Source of the DNA: Paenibacillus paridis
GTDB taxonomy: Bacteria; Bacillota; Bacilli; Paenibacillales; Paenibacillaceae
Assembly: GCF_006345825.1 (NCBI RefSeq)
Contig: NZ_VCIX01000092.1
Coordinates: forward strand, 2,108,001-2,172,000
DNA: 64,000 nt
Direction of reading: 5' to 3'
Each line of letters opens with the position of its first letter. Positions within the stretch are counted from its first letter, which is position 1. Below the pieces are notes generated by a model. It made no database searches and was not told the DNA's origin. It saw only the letters and a list, made by a program, of their open reading frames with translations. The position numbers and the translations under genes are program-made. Positions 34,432 through 44,301 of the stretch are shown in pieces.

Positions 34432-35646
34432 ATGTTAAACCCACAATCCCTTGCTGGCGTACAGTCGCAGCCAAAGGAGAAGATGCCGGCCTCGCTTGCA
34501 TGGTTAACGATAGGAGCCTTTGCCATTGGCATGACCGAATTTTTAGTCATGGGACTGCTGCCTAACGTAGCTTCCGATCTTAACGTAACCATCCCTCAAG
34601 CCGGCCAAATTATTACGAGTTATGCTCTGGGCGTTGCAATCGGAGCACCCATTTTGACCATTTTGACGCATTCCGTCGCGAAGAAAAAACTGTTGCTGCT
34701 GCTTGTGCTCATTTTTATTCTGGGCAATGCTTTTTCCATGATTGCGCCGACGTATCCCTTGCTCATTATTGCAAGAATCGTGACTGCGCTTGCTCATGGT
34801 ACGTTTCTTGGCGCAGGAACTTTAATCGCTACCCATCTCGTTCCTCCTCACAAAAAGGGAAGCGCGGTAGCGCTGGTCTTGGCTGGACTTACAATTGCCA
34901 ATATTGTTGGCGTACCCTTCGGTACCTTTATCGGTCAGGAATTCGGTTGGAGGGCTTCATTTGGGGTGATTACGGTTTTGGGCATTATTGCGCTAGCTGG
35001 TATCTGGAAGCACATCCCCATTATTACCGAAAGCCACAATGCCAGCGTAATGCAGGAGATTAAAGCCGTTGTAAAACCACAGGTGCTGCTTATGCTCATA
35101 GCCGGCTTATTTGGATGCGCAAGCCTGTTCGCCTTATTCACCTATATCTCGCCAGTGCTTCAGGAGATTAGCGGGTTTCAAGAACAAAGCGTTACCTGGA
35201 TTCTTGTCATTTTCGGCATATCCGTTACCATCGGCAATTTAATTGGAGGCAAGCTCGCGGATTGGAAGCTGCTTCCCGCTCTAATGGTTAACTTCGCATG
35301 TTTAAGCATCGTTTTGGCCGCTTTTTCGGTTACCTTACACAATCCCGTTTTAGCGATAGCAACTTTATTTATTTGGGGAATTGCCGCCTTCAGCATTATG
35401 CCGGGCATTCAGCTCCGTACCATGACTTTGGCAAGTGAAGCTCCCATGCTTGTCGCGACCTCCAATCACTCTTTTCTTAATATGGGGAATGCCTTTGGCG
35501 CCTACATTGGCGGCGTCGTCATTACGCATTCTGGCCTAGGCGGCTTGCCATGGCTCGCAGCAGGCTTAGCTTTAATCGGCTTCGTGCTAGTCATCGTCAT
35601 CATCCAGACTGATAAAAAGAGCGGGCATATCCAGACGGATCAATAA
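34432..35646 (+). CDS. MFS efflux transporter (AraJ/YdhP-like)
   Basis: Major facilitator of about 404 aa with twelve predicted membrane helices. The N-terminal motif GMTEFLVMGLLPNVASDLNV and RIVTALAHGTFLGAG in helix 4 are typical of the AraJ/sugar-drug efflux group. ATG 34432 has AGGAG 8 nt upstream; the frame extends back to 34378. The substrate is unknown. A weak hairpin (AGCTCCTCCAA/TTGGGGGAGCT, 35692-35731) follows. Confidence 0.85.
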   Translation: MLNPQSLAGVQSQPKEKMPASLAWLTIGAFAIGMTEFLVMGLLPNVASDLNVTIPQAGQIITSYALGVAIGAPILTILTHSVAKKKLLLLLVLIFILGNAFSMIAPTYPLLIIARIVTALAHGTFLGAGTLIATHLVPPHKKGSAVALVLAGLTIANIVGVPFGTFIGQEFGWRASFGVITVLGIIALAGIWKHIPIITESHNASVMQEIKAVVKPQVLLMLIAGLFGCASLFALFTYISPVLQEISGFQEQSVTWILVIFGISVTIGNLIGGKLADWKLLPALMVNFACLSIVLAAFSVTLHNPVLAIATLFIWGIAAFSIMPGIQLRTMTLASEAPMLVATSNHSFLNMGNAFGAYIGGVVITHSGLGGLPWLAAGLALIGFVLVIVIIQTDKKSGHIQTDQ

Positions 35647-35691
35647 AACATAACGTAAATCAATAAGCATATTCAACCCTATTGAAACTTT

Positions 35692-35731
35692 AGCTCCTCC
35701 AATTGGCGCGGTGTGCCTACTTGGGGGAGCT
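35692..35731. terminator. Possible terminator between the MFS and gerC genes
   Basis: Arms 35692-35702 and 35721-35731 (one mismatch) with an 18-nt loop, between convergent genes. Confidence 0.4.
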
Positions 35732-35750
35732 CTTTGTAATCAATAAGTCT

Positions 35751-36941
35751 TTATTTTGTAGAAGAACCATAATCCGTAATCGTAAGTTTAATCTCAAAGG
35801 TAACCGGAATTCGACTAAATTCCTCATCCCAGTTTTCTTTAACTTTTTTCCATTTCTGAGGATATTTAATAGAAAGATTTTTCCCGAACCCCGCTACGTC
35901 CACTTTGTACTTCGACTGCATTTTCCACATCAGATTATTTATCATTTTTGTTAAGCGTTGTTCGAAAACCATCTCTGCCGCTTCCAAATATGTCAGCTCG
36001 GATGGGTTTTCATTGATATCCCAATTCTCAATTAATCTTCCTTTCGATTCAATTGATATATGAAAGGATAAATCATCGCCTTGTAATTTTGCAGTCATTT
36101 TACTTTTCATGGATTTAATCTCATAGGAAATCGTTTGATTTCTCCAGTCATAACCTTTGATCACTCCTCCATGACCAGATCCTTGAATCCAAGATAAACT
36201 CTCCACATTTTCCTGATTCAAATCGCCAATCCACTTGCTTTTATCCCCCTTAATAATGCCTGCGCCTGAGAATTCGATTTCCCCATTTGAAGAAATGATA
36301 TTTTGCAGCAAGAAGCTTTGTTTGGAGTGGATCAGGCCATCCAGCTGAGTGAGATTGACCTCTTTCATTACCTTATTGGTCCTGTAACTATTTTGAGTCA
36401 TCGAGTTAATTCGAAATGCAGGAACTTCTTCCGGTTGGTCGCTCAAAAACGTGTCATAGGCTCTTCCCTTGCTAAAGAACACCCTGCAGCTTGGGCGTAT
36501 ATCATTATCACGAAGCACGAAGTCCATCAGTTGATCCATATGCTGCTGTTGAGCCAATTTTGTTGATACCACAATCACTTTCAGATGATGACCGATGACT
36601 GGGCGATCACGGCGGGTGGAGTATTGGCGCATAATTTCAAATATGGAATCCCCCGTCAATCTTAAATTTGAATATTTTAATAACTGCTTCTCTTTGGATT
36701 TCTCTTGTCTTTCGAATGATTTAATCGGAACGATTTGTACGGTCGCTGTGACTAGATTTTTTTTGAAGTAGTTTGCACCTTGGCTTTCCAAGTCCCGTTC
36801 AATATCAACCCGTTCGCCTACATCTAATGCCAGCCCCGTATAAACACTTAAATCTTCGATTTCTTTACTGCTCCAGCATCCTTGTATGACAACAAGAGAG
36901 GATAGGAGAAGCATAATAAGCATCTTTTTTTGTCTATACAT
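35751..36941 (-). CDS. Spore germination lipoprotein, Ger(x)C family
   Basis: C subunit of a germinant receptor, 396 aa, a lipoprotein of the spore inner membrane (signal peptide and lipobox IQGC). The N-terminal WSSKEIEDLSVYTGLALD is characteristic of GerC proteins; the rest is the three-domain GerC fold. It overlaps the GerB gene by 8 bases, so translation is coupled. Together with the A and B subunits it would sense nutrients and start germination. Confidence 0.9.
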   Translation of the reverse strand: MYRQKKMLIMLLLSSLVVIQGCWSSKEIEDLSVYTGLALDVGERVDIERDLESQGANYFKKNLVTATVQIVPIKSFERQEKSKEKQLLKYSNLRLTGDSIFEIMRQYSTRRDRPVIGHHLKVIVVSTKLAQQQHMDQLMDFVLRDNDIRPSCRVFFSKGRAYDTFLSDQPEEVPAFRINSMTQNSYRTNKVMKEVNLTQLDGLIHSKQSFLLQNIISSNGEIEFSGAGIIKGDKSKWIGDLNQENVESLSWIQGSGHGGVIKGYDWRNQTISYEIKSMKSKMTAKLQGDDLSFHISIESKGRLIENWDINENPSELTYLEAAEMVFEQRLTKMINNLMWKMQSKYKVDVAGFGKNLSIKYPQKWKKVKENWDEEFSRIPVTFEIKLTITDYGSSTK

Positions 36942-38037
36942 GGTGTTTTAAAACCTTCTTTCTAAACAAGAAAATGACAGATAGCAGGACCGGTACTAGG
37001 AAAAAGATAGCAATGCCCATCATGCCTATTGAATCACCCAACTTAAAAACTTCATTTATTCGCTCGGGGAGCAGCGCCGTAATAAAGATAGCCGGTATTA
37101 ATCCAAATATTACTGGAAGAATTCTAACACCAAATACCTGAGAAATGCCTAACGATGCATGATAATAAAAACTTGTGAAATTGCAAAACAGTTGCATCAT
37201 CCAGATGACCAAAAAAGGAAATTCGAATCGTTCAAAAATCAATCCTGCGATTTCAAAGCTCCGAAGGAGATCAATGGTAGGCCATGTGCTATTCATAACC
37301 GAATCAATAGACATTCCTCCGATCACGACAACTACGGTCATAAGGTAGAGCACAAGAGGAATTCCTATTCCTGCAAAGGTCGCTTTGACGGCCCGCTCCG
37401 GATGCTGCATGTGAGCAACGAGAATCATGATGACCTCACATCCTGTAAATACGAGTACAGTCGACTTCAGCCCCTTAAATACCGGCAGTAAGCCTTCACT
37501 TAAAACAGGACGTAAATTATCGATTTCAAACAATCGGATACTTAAGAAATAAGAAAGCACCAATATTAGGATACTGATCGGGAAAATAATCTGAAATACC
37601 CTTGCAATAGAATTAATTCCTCCCAAACAAATATAGGCACCTACCCAAATGAAGGGAATCACAATGGCCCAAATAGGCGTTCCTTCCAACAAAAAATAGA
37701 TAGTAACCTCTGCGAATACCCTTACCTCGAATCCCGCAATCACAATGAAATAAATAATTAAGCACACGCTTAACATCCCGCCAGGGACAGTTCCGACAAT
37801 TCGTTTAGCATATTGGTACACCGTGTTATTCGGAAATTGTTGGCTTAATTTCACCATGACTAGTGATACCATTAGAACGATAAATCCGCCTACTAATACA
37901 GATAGCCACACATCCGGTGTTTGCGCGCTTTCAATTACACTTCGGGGCAAGGTTAAAATTCCCGCCCCAAGTACTGAATCCGTTATAAATATCGCAGTTT
38001 GTCTTGTCGAGATTTTATCATCAGTACGTGTAAACAT
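36934..38037 (-). CDS. Spore germination permease, GerB family
   Basis: B subunit of the receptor, 367 aa, an amino-acid-permease-like (APC fold) membrane protein with about ten helices. The N-terminal RQTAIFITDSVLGAGILTLPRSV is the family signature for the putative ligand-binding first helix. ATG 38037 has GGAGG 7 nt upstream. Gap to the GerA gene is 23 bases. Confidence 0.9.
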   Translation of the reverse strand: MFTRTDDKISTRQTAIFITDSVLGAGILTLPRSVIESAQTPDVWLSVLVGGFIVLMVSLVMVKLSQQFPNNTVYQYAKRIVGTVPGGMLSVCLIIYFIVIAGFEVRVFAEVTIYFLLEGTPIWAIVIPFIWVGAYICLGGINSIARVFQIIFPISILILVLSYFLSIRLFEIDNLRPVLSEGLLPVFKGLKSTVLVFTGCEVIMILVAHMQHPERAVKATFAGIGIPLVLYLMTVVVVIGGMSIDSVMNSTWPTIDLLRSFEIAGLIFERFEFPFLVIWMMQLFCNFTSFYYHASLGISQVFGVRILPVIFGLIPAIFITALLPERINEVFKLGDSIGMMGIAIFFLVPVLLSVIFLFRKKVLKHHV

Positions 38038-38060
38038 GCTTGCTCCTCCAATCTAGGCAG

Positions 38061-39713
38061 CTAAGATATTCGCTTCTTGTCTCGAGTCTTCATCATTTTC
38101 GGTCGTTTCTTCATTAAGGGCAGCGGAGCACGCACAAATAAATCCTTCCAATCGCTAAAGCGAACTGGTGAGAATGGTGTAACATAAGGGACGCCAAAGC
38201 TTTTCAGCTTGCTTAAATGACCGCAGATCAATAAAAAAAACAGGATCGTTCCGAACATCCCTAATACTGCTGCGCATAACATGCCCCCGAAACGTAAAAT
38301 TCGCAATGTAATGCCTGCACTGTACACAGGTATTGAGAAAGAGGAGATAGCAGTCACCGCAACGACTATGACCAAAAAGGGACTTACAATTCCTGCCTGT
38401 ACAGCAGCCTCTCCAATAATCAAACCGCCAACGATGCCCATTGCGGGCCCAATCGGCTTAGGTAAACGAATTCCTGCCTCACGTAATATTTCTATAGATA
38501 TTTCCAGAATCAACACTTCTATTAATGAAGGAAAGGGTACGCCTTGCCTTGTTTCAATAATCGTAACGGCTAGCTCTGTCGGTATTAAGCCTGGATGAAA
38601 GGAGATAAAGGAAATATATAAAGCTGGTGCCATTAAGGCCAAAAATGCTGCGAAAAACCGCAGCATTCGCAAAAAAGTTCCTGGGAGCCAACGGTCATAA
38701 TAATCCTCAGGCGACTGCAGCAGCATGCCAAAGGTTACGGGAACAATTAGAGCGAAAGGAGTACCATCCAAGAGAATAGCTATCCTTCCTTCTAATAAAC
38801 TGTTTATGACACGATCGGGGCGCTCTGTATTTTGAGTTTGCTGAAATGGGCTTAGGTAATTATCTTCGATGAGTTGTTCGACATAACCAGACTCAGCGAC
38901 GAAATCTATATTGATTTTTCCAATTCGGTCTCTAACCTCCTGAAGTAGGTCTTGATTCACGATTTCCTTCATGTAAGCAATAACTAATTTCCTTTTAATT
39001 CGGGCTCCTACCTCATACATATTTATTTCCAGATCATCGCTGAAGCCTTGTCTGCGCAGCATAGATGTATTCTCGCTTAATACCTCGGTAAAACCGATGC
39101 GAGGGCCGCGAAGCAGAGCTTCAGAGCTAGGTTCGTTAATTGCCCTTGACTTCATATTTGACGCGTGGATCAGCAGTGCATTTGGCATGCCTTCAATAAG
39201 CAAGGCCGTACAACCCTTCAAGATGGATTGATTTAAATCATGAAGATCTTCAGCTTCATAGGCCTCGCACACGGGCAAAACATTTTCTAGAAGATAGGTG
39301 GATAACGCCAGAGGATTTATGCCTGTTATATCCCTCTCCGTATCAGACATTAAAATTTTCATTACATACTCACTAATCAACTCTTCATTCTGCATCCCGT
39401 CTACAAAAATAAGCGCAGCCCGAGCATGAATGACCGTTATTTGAAATTCACGAAAATGAACATCACTATTACTGCTAATAGCTTGTTTGATTGCATTCAA
39501 ATTCTCATCATAATCGGCAGACAAATTCGACTTAACAGCATGCTCGTTTCCGTTCTTATCTTTTTGGGTAGAAGCATCCTTTTTTGTAACTAACGACCCC
39601 AGATATTTGTTTAGAAAATAAATACCTATGGCAATCAACATACTGATGAGAGCCTGCGCACACATTTTCCAATCGGGAAGGTTCGATGTTATAAAAGTCC
39701 ACAAGGTAATCAT
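38061..39713 (-). CDS. Spore germination protein, GerA family
   Basis: A subunit of the receptor, about 550 aa. Soluble N-terminal part (residues about 60-330), then a membrane domain of about five helices (LPGTFLRMLRFFAAFLALMAPALY; PFPSLIEVLILEISIEILREAGIRLPKPIGPAMGIVGGL is the conserved family block). A hydrophobic stretch near residues 20-40 (ALISMLIAIGIYFLNKYLG) precedes the soluble part, which is unusual for GerA proteins. The start is uncertain: ATG 39713 has GGAG close by; TTG 39704 has better spacing; the frame opens at 39758. It heads the gerABC operon. Confidence 0.88.
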   Translation of the reverse strand: MITLWTFITSNLPDWKMCAQALISMLIAIGIYFLNKYLGSLVTKKDASTQKDKNGNEHAVKSNLSADYDENLNAIKQAISSNSDVHFREFQITVIHARAALIFVDGMQNEELISEYVMKILMSDTERDITGINPLALSTYLLENVLPVCEAYEAEDLHDLNQSILKGCTALLIEGMPNALLIHASNMKSRAINEPSSEALLRGPRIGFTEVLSENTSMLRRQGFSDDLEINMYEVGARIKRKLVIAYMKEIVNQDLLQEVRDRIGKINIDFVAESGYVEQLIEDNYLSPFQQTQNTERPDRVINSLLEGRIAILLDGTPFALIVPVTFGMLLQSPEDYYDRWLPGTFLRMLRFFAAFLALMAPALYISFISFHPGLIPTELAVTIIETRQGVPFPSLIEVLILEISIEILREAGIRLPKPIGPAMGIVGGLIIGEAAVQAGIVSPFLVIVVAVTAISSFSIPVYSAGITLRILRFGGMLCAAVLGMFGTILFFLLICGHLSKLKSFGVPYVTPFSPVRFSDWKDLFVRAPLPLMKKRPKMMKTRDKKRIS

Positions 39714-39877
39714 TCCTCTCCAAAATACCTTTGGTTTAACTTGTCCCATTATTTTCATTTAATGCACAACGATCAATGAACATTTATGCACAATTGAACG
39801 ATAGTCATTACCAAATGATGAATAATGAAAGATTGTCAAAACTAATCAAAAAAAGATAATTAGTTGCTTCATCATAT

Positions 39878-39935
39878 AAAAAAGAGTTGTTCCAAAAGCC
39901 TCCTTCCAACGGGAGCTTAAGAACAACTCTTTTTT
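39878..39935 (-). terminator. Terminator of the ECF sigma operon
   Basis: 15-bp arms AAAAAAGAGTTGTTC/GAACAACTCTTTTTT (39878-39892 and 39921-39935) with an inner weak stem; T-tracts in both directions. Confidence 0.75.
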
Positions 39936-39960
39936 TAGTCTTGCTATTCCCTTATTCCGA

Positions 39961-40881
39961 CTATTTCACCTCAATGACGATACTGTCAATAAGCTTGCCT
40001 CCAACGAAAGGAAGCAGCCGCCATATTCCGGTTTCCGGCAAAGACATCGAACTAGGAATGCTACGGTCCGCACCATTCAACGTCCCTCCTAAGCTCGGTC
40101 CTGAGAACACTTCGATCATATGATCATCCCCCTGCTTAACAGCCATTACATTAAACTTTCCATTCAACTCCTGTTCGGCTTCCCATAAATGCCACATATA
40201 CTTATTGGACTTGCCCGCTATGAATCCAGGGTCAATGAATCCTACGTTCCTCTCCTTTCCCCTTAACCAATAGTTTTCTGACTTAAACAGAGAACTAAGC
40301 TCCCAAGCAGGTTCTCCTACCGATAAAATCACATCCCCATAAGACTCACCGCCAAGCTCTACCTCCAGTTTCCACAAACCTCCAAGCGGAAGGGCGAATC
40401 TTGCGGTAAAACGCTCTAAGTCCGTGTATCCGCTGCTCGGTTCGGTTATTTGTACGCTTGGAACAGCTATAACTTGCTGACCCGTATGGATATGGGTGGC
40501 ATGGATCAAGAGCTCTTTTCCTTGGTATTTGGCAAACGGCTCCGAGAACTGAAAGATATACCCTGAGGGGATTCCAGCCTGCAGGTCTGGTTCGGGAAAA
40601 ACTTGTAATAATAGCTCCCCGTTATTATAATAGGCAGTTCGCTCATGAGTAGGTCCGGGATTCATTGTTTTTTCATCTATGATATTGAGATACAAGAAAA
40701 TCGAGCTTAAGGCTGCCGCAGCAAGGAAGATAACAGAAATCCCCAGCCTGCTCTTGCTTTTTCTTTTCGTTTTTTGCCGGATCTGCGACTTTAAAGCTTC
40801 TGTAAAATGCAATTGATCAAATGGCGGATCTTTCAAGAGCTCAGCCCATTGTGGTTTTTCCATATTCGCCATGACGATCAC
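39961..40881 (-). CDS. Membrane protein downstream of ECF sigma factor (putative anti-sigma)
   Basis: Single-pass membrane protein of about 306 aa. A short cytoplasmic N-terminus (KPQWAELLKDPPFDQLHFTEALKSQIRQK) is followed by one transmembrane helix (about residues 46-65) and a large extracytoplasmic beta-rich domain; its C-terminal half (KYMWHLWE, SSMSLPETGIWRLLPFVGGKL, SIVIEVK) reminds me of DUF4871-type proteins. There is no zinc-binding HxxxCxxC anti-sigma motif. Its GTG overlaps the sigma factor's stop by 4 bases (ATG 40872 is an alternative), so the two are coupled; the anti-sigma role is inferred from that. Confidence 0.7.
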   Translation of the reverse strand: MIVMANMEKPQWAELLKDPPFDQLHFTEALKSQIRQKTKRKSKSRLGISVIFLAAAALSSIFLYLNIIDEKTMNPGPTHERTAYYNNGELLLQVFPEPDLQAGIPSGYIFQFSEPFAKYQGKELLIHATHIHTGQQVIAVPSVQITEPSSGYTDLERFTARFALPLGGLWKLEVELGGESYGDVILSVGEPAWELSSLFKSENYWLRGKERNVGFIDPGFIAGKSNKYMWHLWEAEQELNGKFNVMAVKQGDDHMIEVFSGPSLGGTLNGADRSIPSSMSLPETGIWRLLPFVGGKLIDSIVIEVK

Positions 40882-41432
40882 ACCCCCTCCCGTTCTCTAT
40901 CCAACAGCACCGTCATTTTTTTCTTCGCCCGGTGTAAACGAGACTTCACCGTTCCTTCCGAAATTTGAAGCGCTGCAGCAATCTCACTAACTGGCAGCTC
41001 GAAATGATAGTCTAGAATGATCACTTCTCGGAACTTCAATGGCAGCTTCATCACATGATCCCAAACAGCTATAGATGACAGATGGTCTAAAACGACCTGT
41101 TCGGCCGATGGAGACTGGCCACTAGAATGCAGCATGGTATCCATCAAGGTAACTTTACGAATAAAGGCGCTTTTCAAATAGTTGAGAGCTTTATTGCGTG
41201 TAATACTCAAAATCCAACTTTTAATCGAGCATTCTCCGCGAAAGGTATACAACCGGTTAAATACAATTAAAAACACGTCTTGGGATATATCGTCTGCTGC
41301 ATCCGCCCGGCGGGTCAGGAAGAAGGCGAAATTCCAGACATCCTCGCCATATGTGGTCATAAGATCTTCCAGCACAAGACTACGGTCGTAACCTGCGGCC
41401 AAATCCTGTATATATTGCTTCTCCACATCCAT
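40878..41432 (-). CDS. ECF-family RNA polymerase sigma factor
   Basis: Sigma-70-family factor of 184 aa with region 2 (VWNFAFFLTRRADAADDISQDVFL, FRGECSIKSWILSITRNKALNYLK) and region 4 (LPLKFREVIILDYHFELPVSEIAAALQISEGTVKSRLHRAKKKM). It should direct transcription of a small stress or envelope regulon and be held by the downstream membrane protein. ATG 41432 has AGAGG only 3 nt away; GTG 41426 has 9-nt spacing and may be the real start. A candidate autoregulatory promoter lies at 41446-41473. Confidence 0.88.
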   Translation of the reverse strand: MDVEKQYIQDLAAGYDRSLVLEDLMTTYGEDVWNFAFFLTRRADAADDISQDVFLIVFNRLYTFRGECSIKSWILSITRNKALNYLKSAFIRKVTLMDTMLHSSGQSPSAEQVVLDHLSSIAVWDHVMKLPLKFREVIILDYHFELPVSEIAAALQISEGTVKSRLHRAKKKMTVLLDREREGV

Positions 41433-41445
41433 TCACCTCTACTAA

Positions 41446-41473
41446 TAAGACCAATCAGCGCCGTAAAAGTTCC
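41446..41473 (-). promoter_or_regulatory. Candidate ECF-type autoregulatory promoter
   Basis: Minus-strand GGAACTT (41473-41467), 15-nt spacer, GTCTTA (41451-41446). The -35 AAC core and -10 GTC core with this spacing match ECF promoters (sigma-E type GGAACTT-N15-GTCTAA). The leader to the sigma gene would be only about 8-14 nt. Confidence 0.5.
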
Positions 41474-41520
41474 CGAATTTTGATTTTAATTTACCTAAAG
41501 CTGTTAGTTTATTGCTTCTC

Positions 41521-41970
41521 TTACACCTTCTGAACAGCAGGCGAGTAAAATACGTCACTATGCATATGCTGCATTTTGTCCCAGTTGCCAGGATTGGTGG
41601 TGTCTGGTGAGCGGTGCTCCAGAATGGCTTGATATAGAGCGGTTTTTTCTTCCAAATGGGCAACATGCAGTTTGGCTTCTTCAAGCTTAGCAAGCGCCGC
41701 TTCTTTATGCTCCATCATGAGTGCGGAGCGTTGTGGAATAGTCGAATCTCCTTGGAGACAGAGATCGACGTACTCTTTTATGACACCAATCGGCATTCCG
41801 GATTGCTTGAGGCATCGGATGCCATGTAGCCAGTTGATCGATTCTTCGTCGAACATCCGAATATTATTTTGATTGCGCTGCACGCTTGGCACCAGGCCTT
41901 TATCCGTGTAAAAACGTATAGCGTGCTCGGTTAGTCCTGTTATTGTCGCGGCTTCTTTGACCGTATGCAT
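41521..41970 (-). CDS. MerR-family regulator (NmlR/AdhR-like)
   Basis: Regulator of 149 aa: MerR HTH (HTVKEAATITGLTEHAIRFYTDKGLVP) and a dimerisation helix. Cys53 in WLHGIRCLKQ sits where B. subtilis AdhR has the Cys (Cys52) that senses aldehydes, so thiol-based sensing of carbonyl electrophiles is plausible. ATG 41970 has GGAGG 6 nt upstream; the long open frame back to 42186 crosses the divergent promoter and is not coding. It is divergent from the aldo/keto reductase gene. Confidence 0.87.
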   Translation of the reverse strand: MHTVKEAATITGLTEHAIRFYTDKGLVPSVQRNQNNIRMFDEESINWLHGIRCLKQSGMPIGVIKEYVDLCLQGDSTIPQRSALMMEHKEAALAKLEEAKLHVAHLEEKTALYQAILEHRSPDTTNPGNWDKMQHMHSDVFYSPAVQKV

Positions 41971-42007
41971 GTGAATCCTCCATGGAAAATAAATTTTTGA
42001 AATCACC

Positions 42008-42038
42008 TTGACTTCGTGTAACACGAAGGTCCTAAACT
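42008..42038 (+). promoter_or_regulatory. MerR-type promoter with 19-bp spacer
   Basis: TTGACT (42008-42013), 19-nt spacer, TAAACT (42033-42038). The dyad CTTCGTG-TAA-CACGAAG (42012-42028) lies in the overlong spacer, the hallmark of MerR-activated promoters. It drives the rightward aldo/keto reductase gene with a leader of about 100 nt. Confidence 0.75.
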
Positions 42039-42124
42039 TATTGTAATGCAAATGAGCTGTAAGAGGAATCTCCCTCTGCATTACCCAAGTCAGGGGATCG
42101 CGCCGTTTGCTATTAGACATTTGA

Positions 42125-42994
<870 letters not shown>

Positions 42995-43061
42995 ACCTTG
43001 ACCGAACCGTAGCCGCACTATGCTTCCCCCCTATTGGTCATTCATTTGGATACCATAGCCA

Positions 43062-43122
43062 AAAACACCTCCAGGTTGTACGATTATATGATTATAATCG
43101 CAGCTACAACTGTGAGGTGTTT
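43062..43122. terminator. Nested hairpin between convergent genes
   Basis: Outer arms AAACACCTC/GAGGTGTTT (43063-43071 and 43114-43122), middle GTTGTA/TACAAC, inner CGATTATA-TGAT-TATAATCG. A long interrupted hairpin, probably a bidirectional terminator. Confidence 0.5.
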
Positions 43123-43215
43123 GAGGTTTCATATCGATTTTCTAGCTATATTTCATTGACATTCGCGGTATCTTCGTCTAACTTCTGTAAGTTTCTATCG
43201 AGCGATTCGCTCGCT

Positions 43216-44301
43216 TTACTTACTTCCAGTCAGTGCTTGCACAACATCATCGATTTTCATGCTCTCGGCGATAGGCCCGTTAAGCATCCAATGCCTTGCT
43301 GATATTTTATAAACATGATTTTGCTTCGCTGCGGACATTGCTTTCCAAACCTGCAGCTTTTCCAACTCTTTTACATTTTCCAGTTCTTTTTGAATATCGC
43401 TTTCCAAAGCTCCGGAATATCCCGCAGTAACAAACAAATAATCCGAATTCAACTCTGGCAGCATTTCTAAGGATAACGTGAAACCCCAATCTTCTTCTGT
43501 TTTCTTCTGAAACTCAGCAACGCTTGCCGAAGGGGTTAATCCCAAATCATTATATAATACCCCGCCGTAAGGGAAACTTGGAAAGAACAGATCTGCTTCC
43601 TTTTCAGAAGTGCGAATCAAAGCAACTGTCTTATCCGATCCAACCGTTTGAATAATCTTCTCCCGGGCTTGCTTTAATTTATCATCATACGCTTGAATGA
43701 TCGCGTTTGCCTTCTCCTCACGATTAAGCGCTTTGCCGATTTCAACGATAGAAGCTTTCCAGCTATCACGGTCGTAGGCAAGCGTAGGGGCAATTTCAGA
43801 TAGCTTCTTATATCCCGCTTCATCCACATATCCATTTATAATGATGATCAGATCGGGTTGTGCAGCCAATATGGCTTCAAAATTCGGTGTGGCTGAAGAA
43901 GTAATGACAGGAATGTTCTTCTCTTTGAGCTTCTCGTACAAATAGTCGCCTTCATTACCTCCGGCTTGCACCAAAGGTGCCTCTAGAGACAAGAGCATAT
44001 CTTCAAGTCCGATACTAACGATATGCTTAGGCTCCGCTGGAATTTCCACATCACCGAGCACCGTATTGACTATCTTGGTACGTAGCTCATTTCCTGCAGT
44101 TGAATTTGAATCTGTTTTGTTATTGCCATTCTTGCTGGCATCACCGTTCGTTTGCGATTGGGATGGCCGTTCGGTTGCTGTAGATGTGCCCCCATTTGTG
44201 TTCGCATTTGAGCTTGTCGCACTGCTGGAGCACGCGCCCATCAGTAAAGTGAAGCACATAAGCAAAATGGCAAGCGTTGATGACTTTCTATTCCTAAACA
44301 T
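43216..44301 (-). other. Internal start: free siderophore-binding lipoprotein within the locus-c frame
   Basis: ATG 44301 follows GGGG by 8 nt and opens a typical lipoprotein: MFRNRKSS, hydrophobic helix, Cys of the lipobox, then a Ser/Asn/Thr-rich linker and a 361-aa ferric-siderophore-binding protein (EPKHIVSIGLEDMLLSLEAP, IAPTLAYDRDSW). It most resembles the locus-a lipoprotein (shared SARHWM near the C-terminus). Confidence 0.75.
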
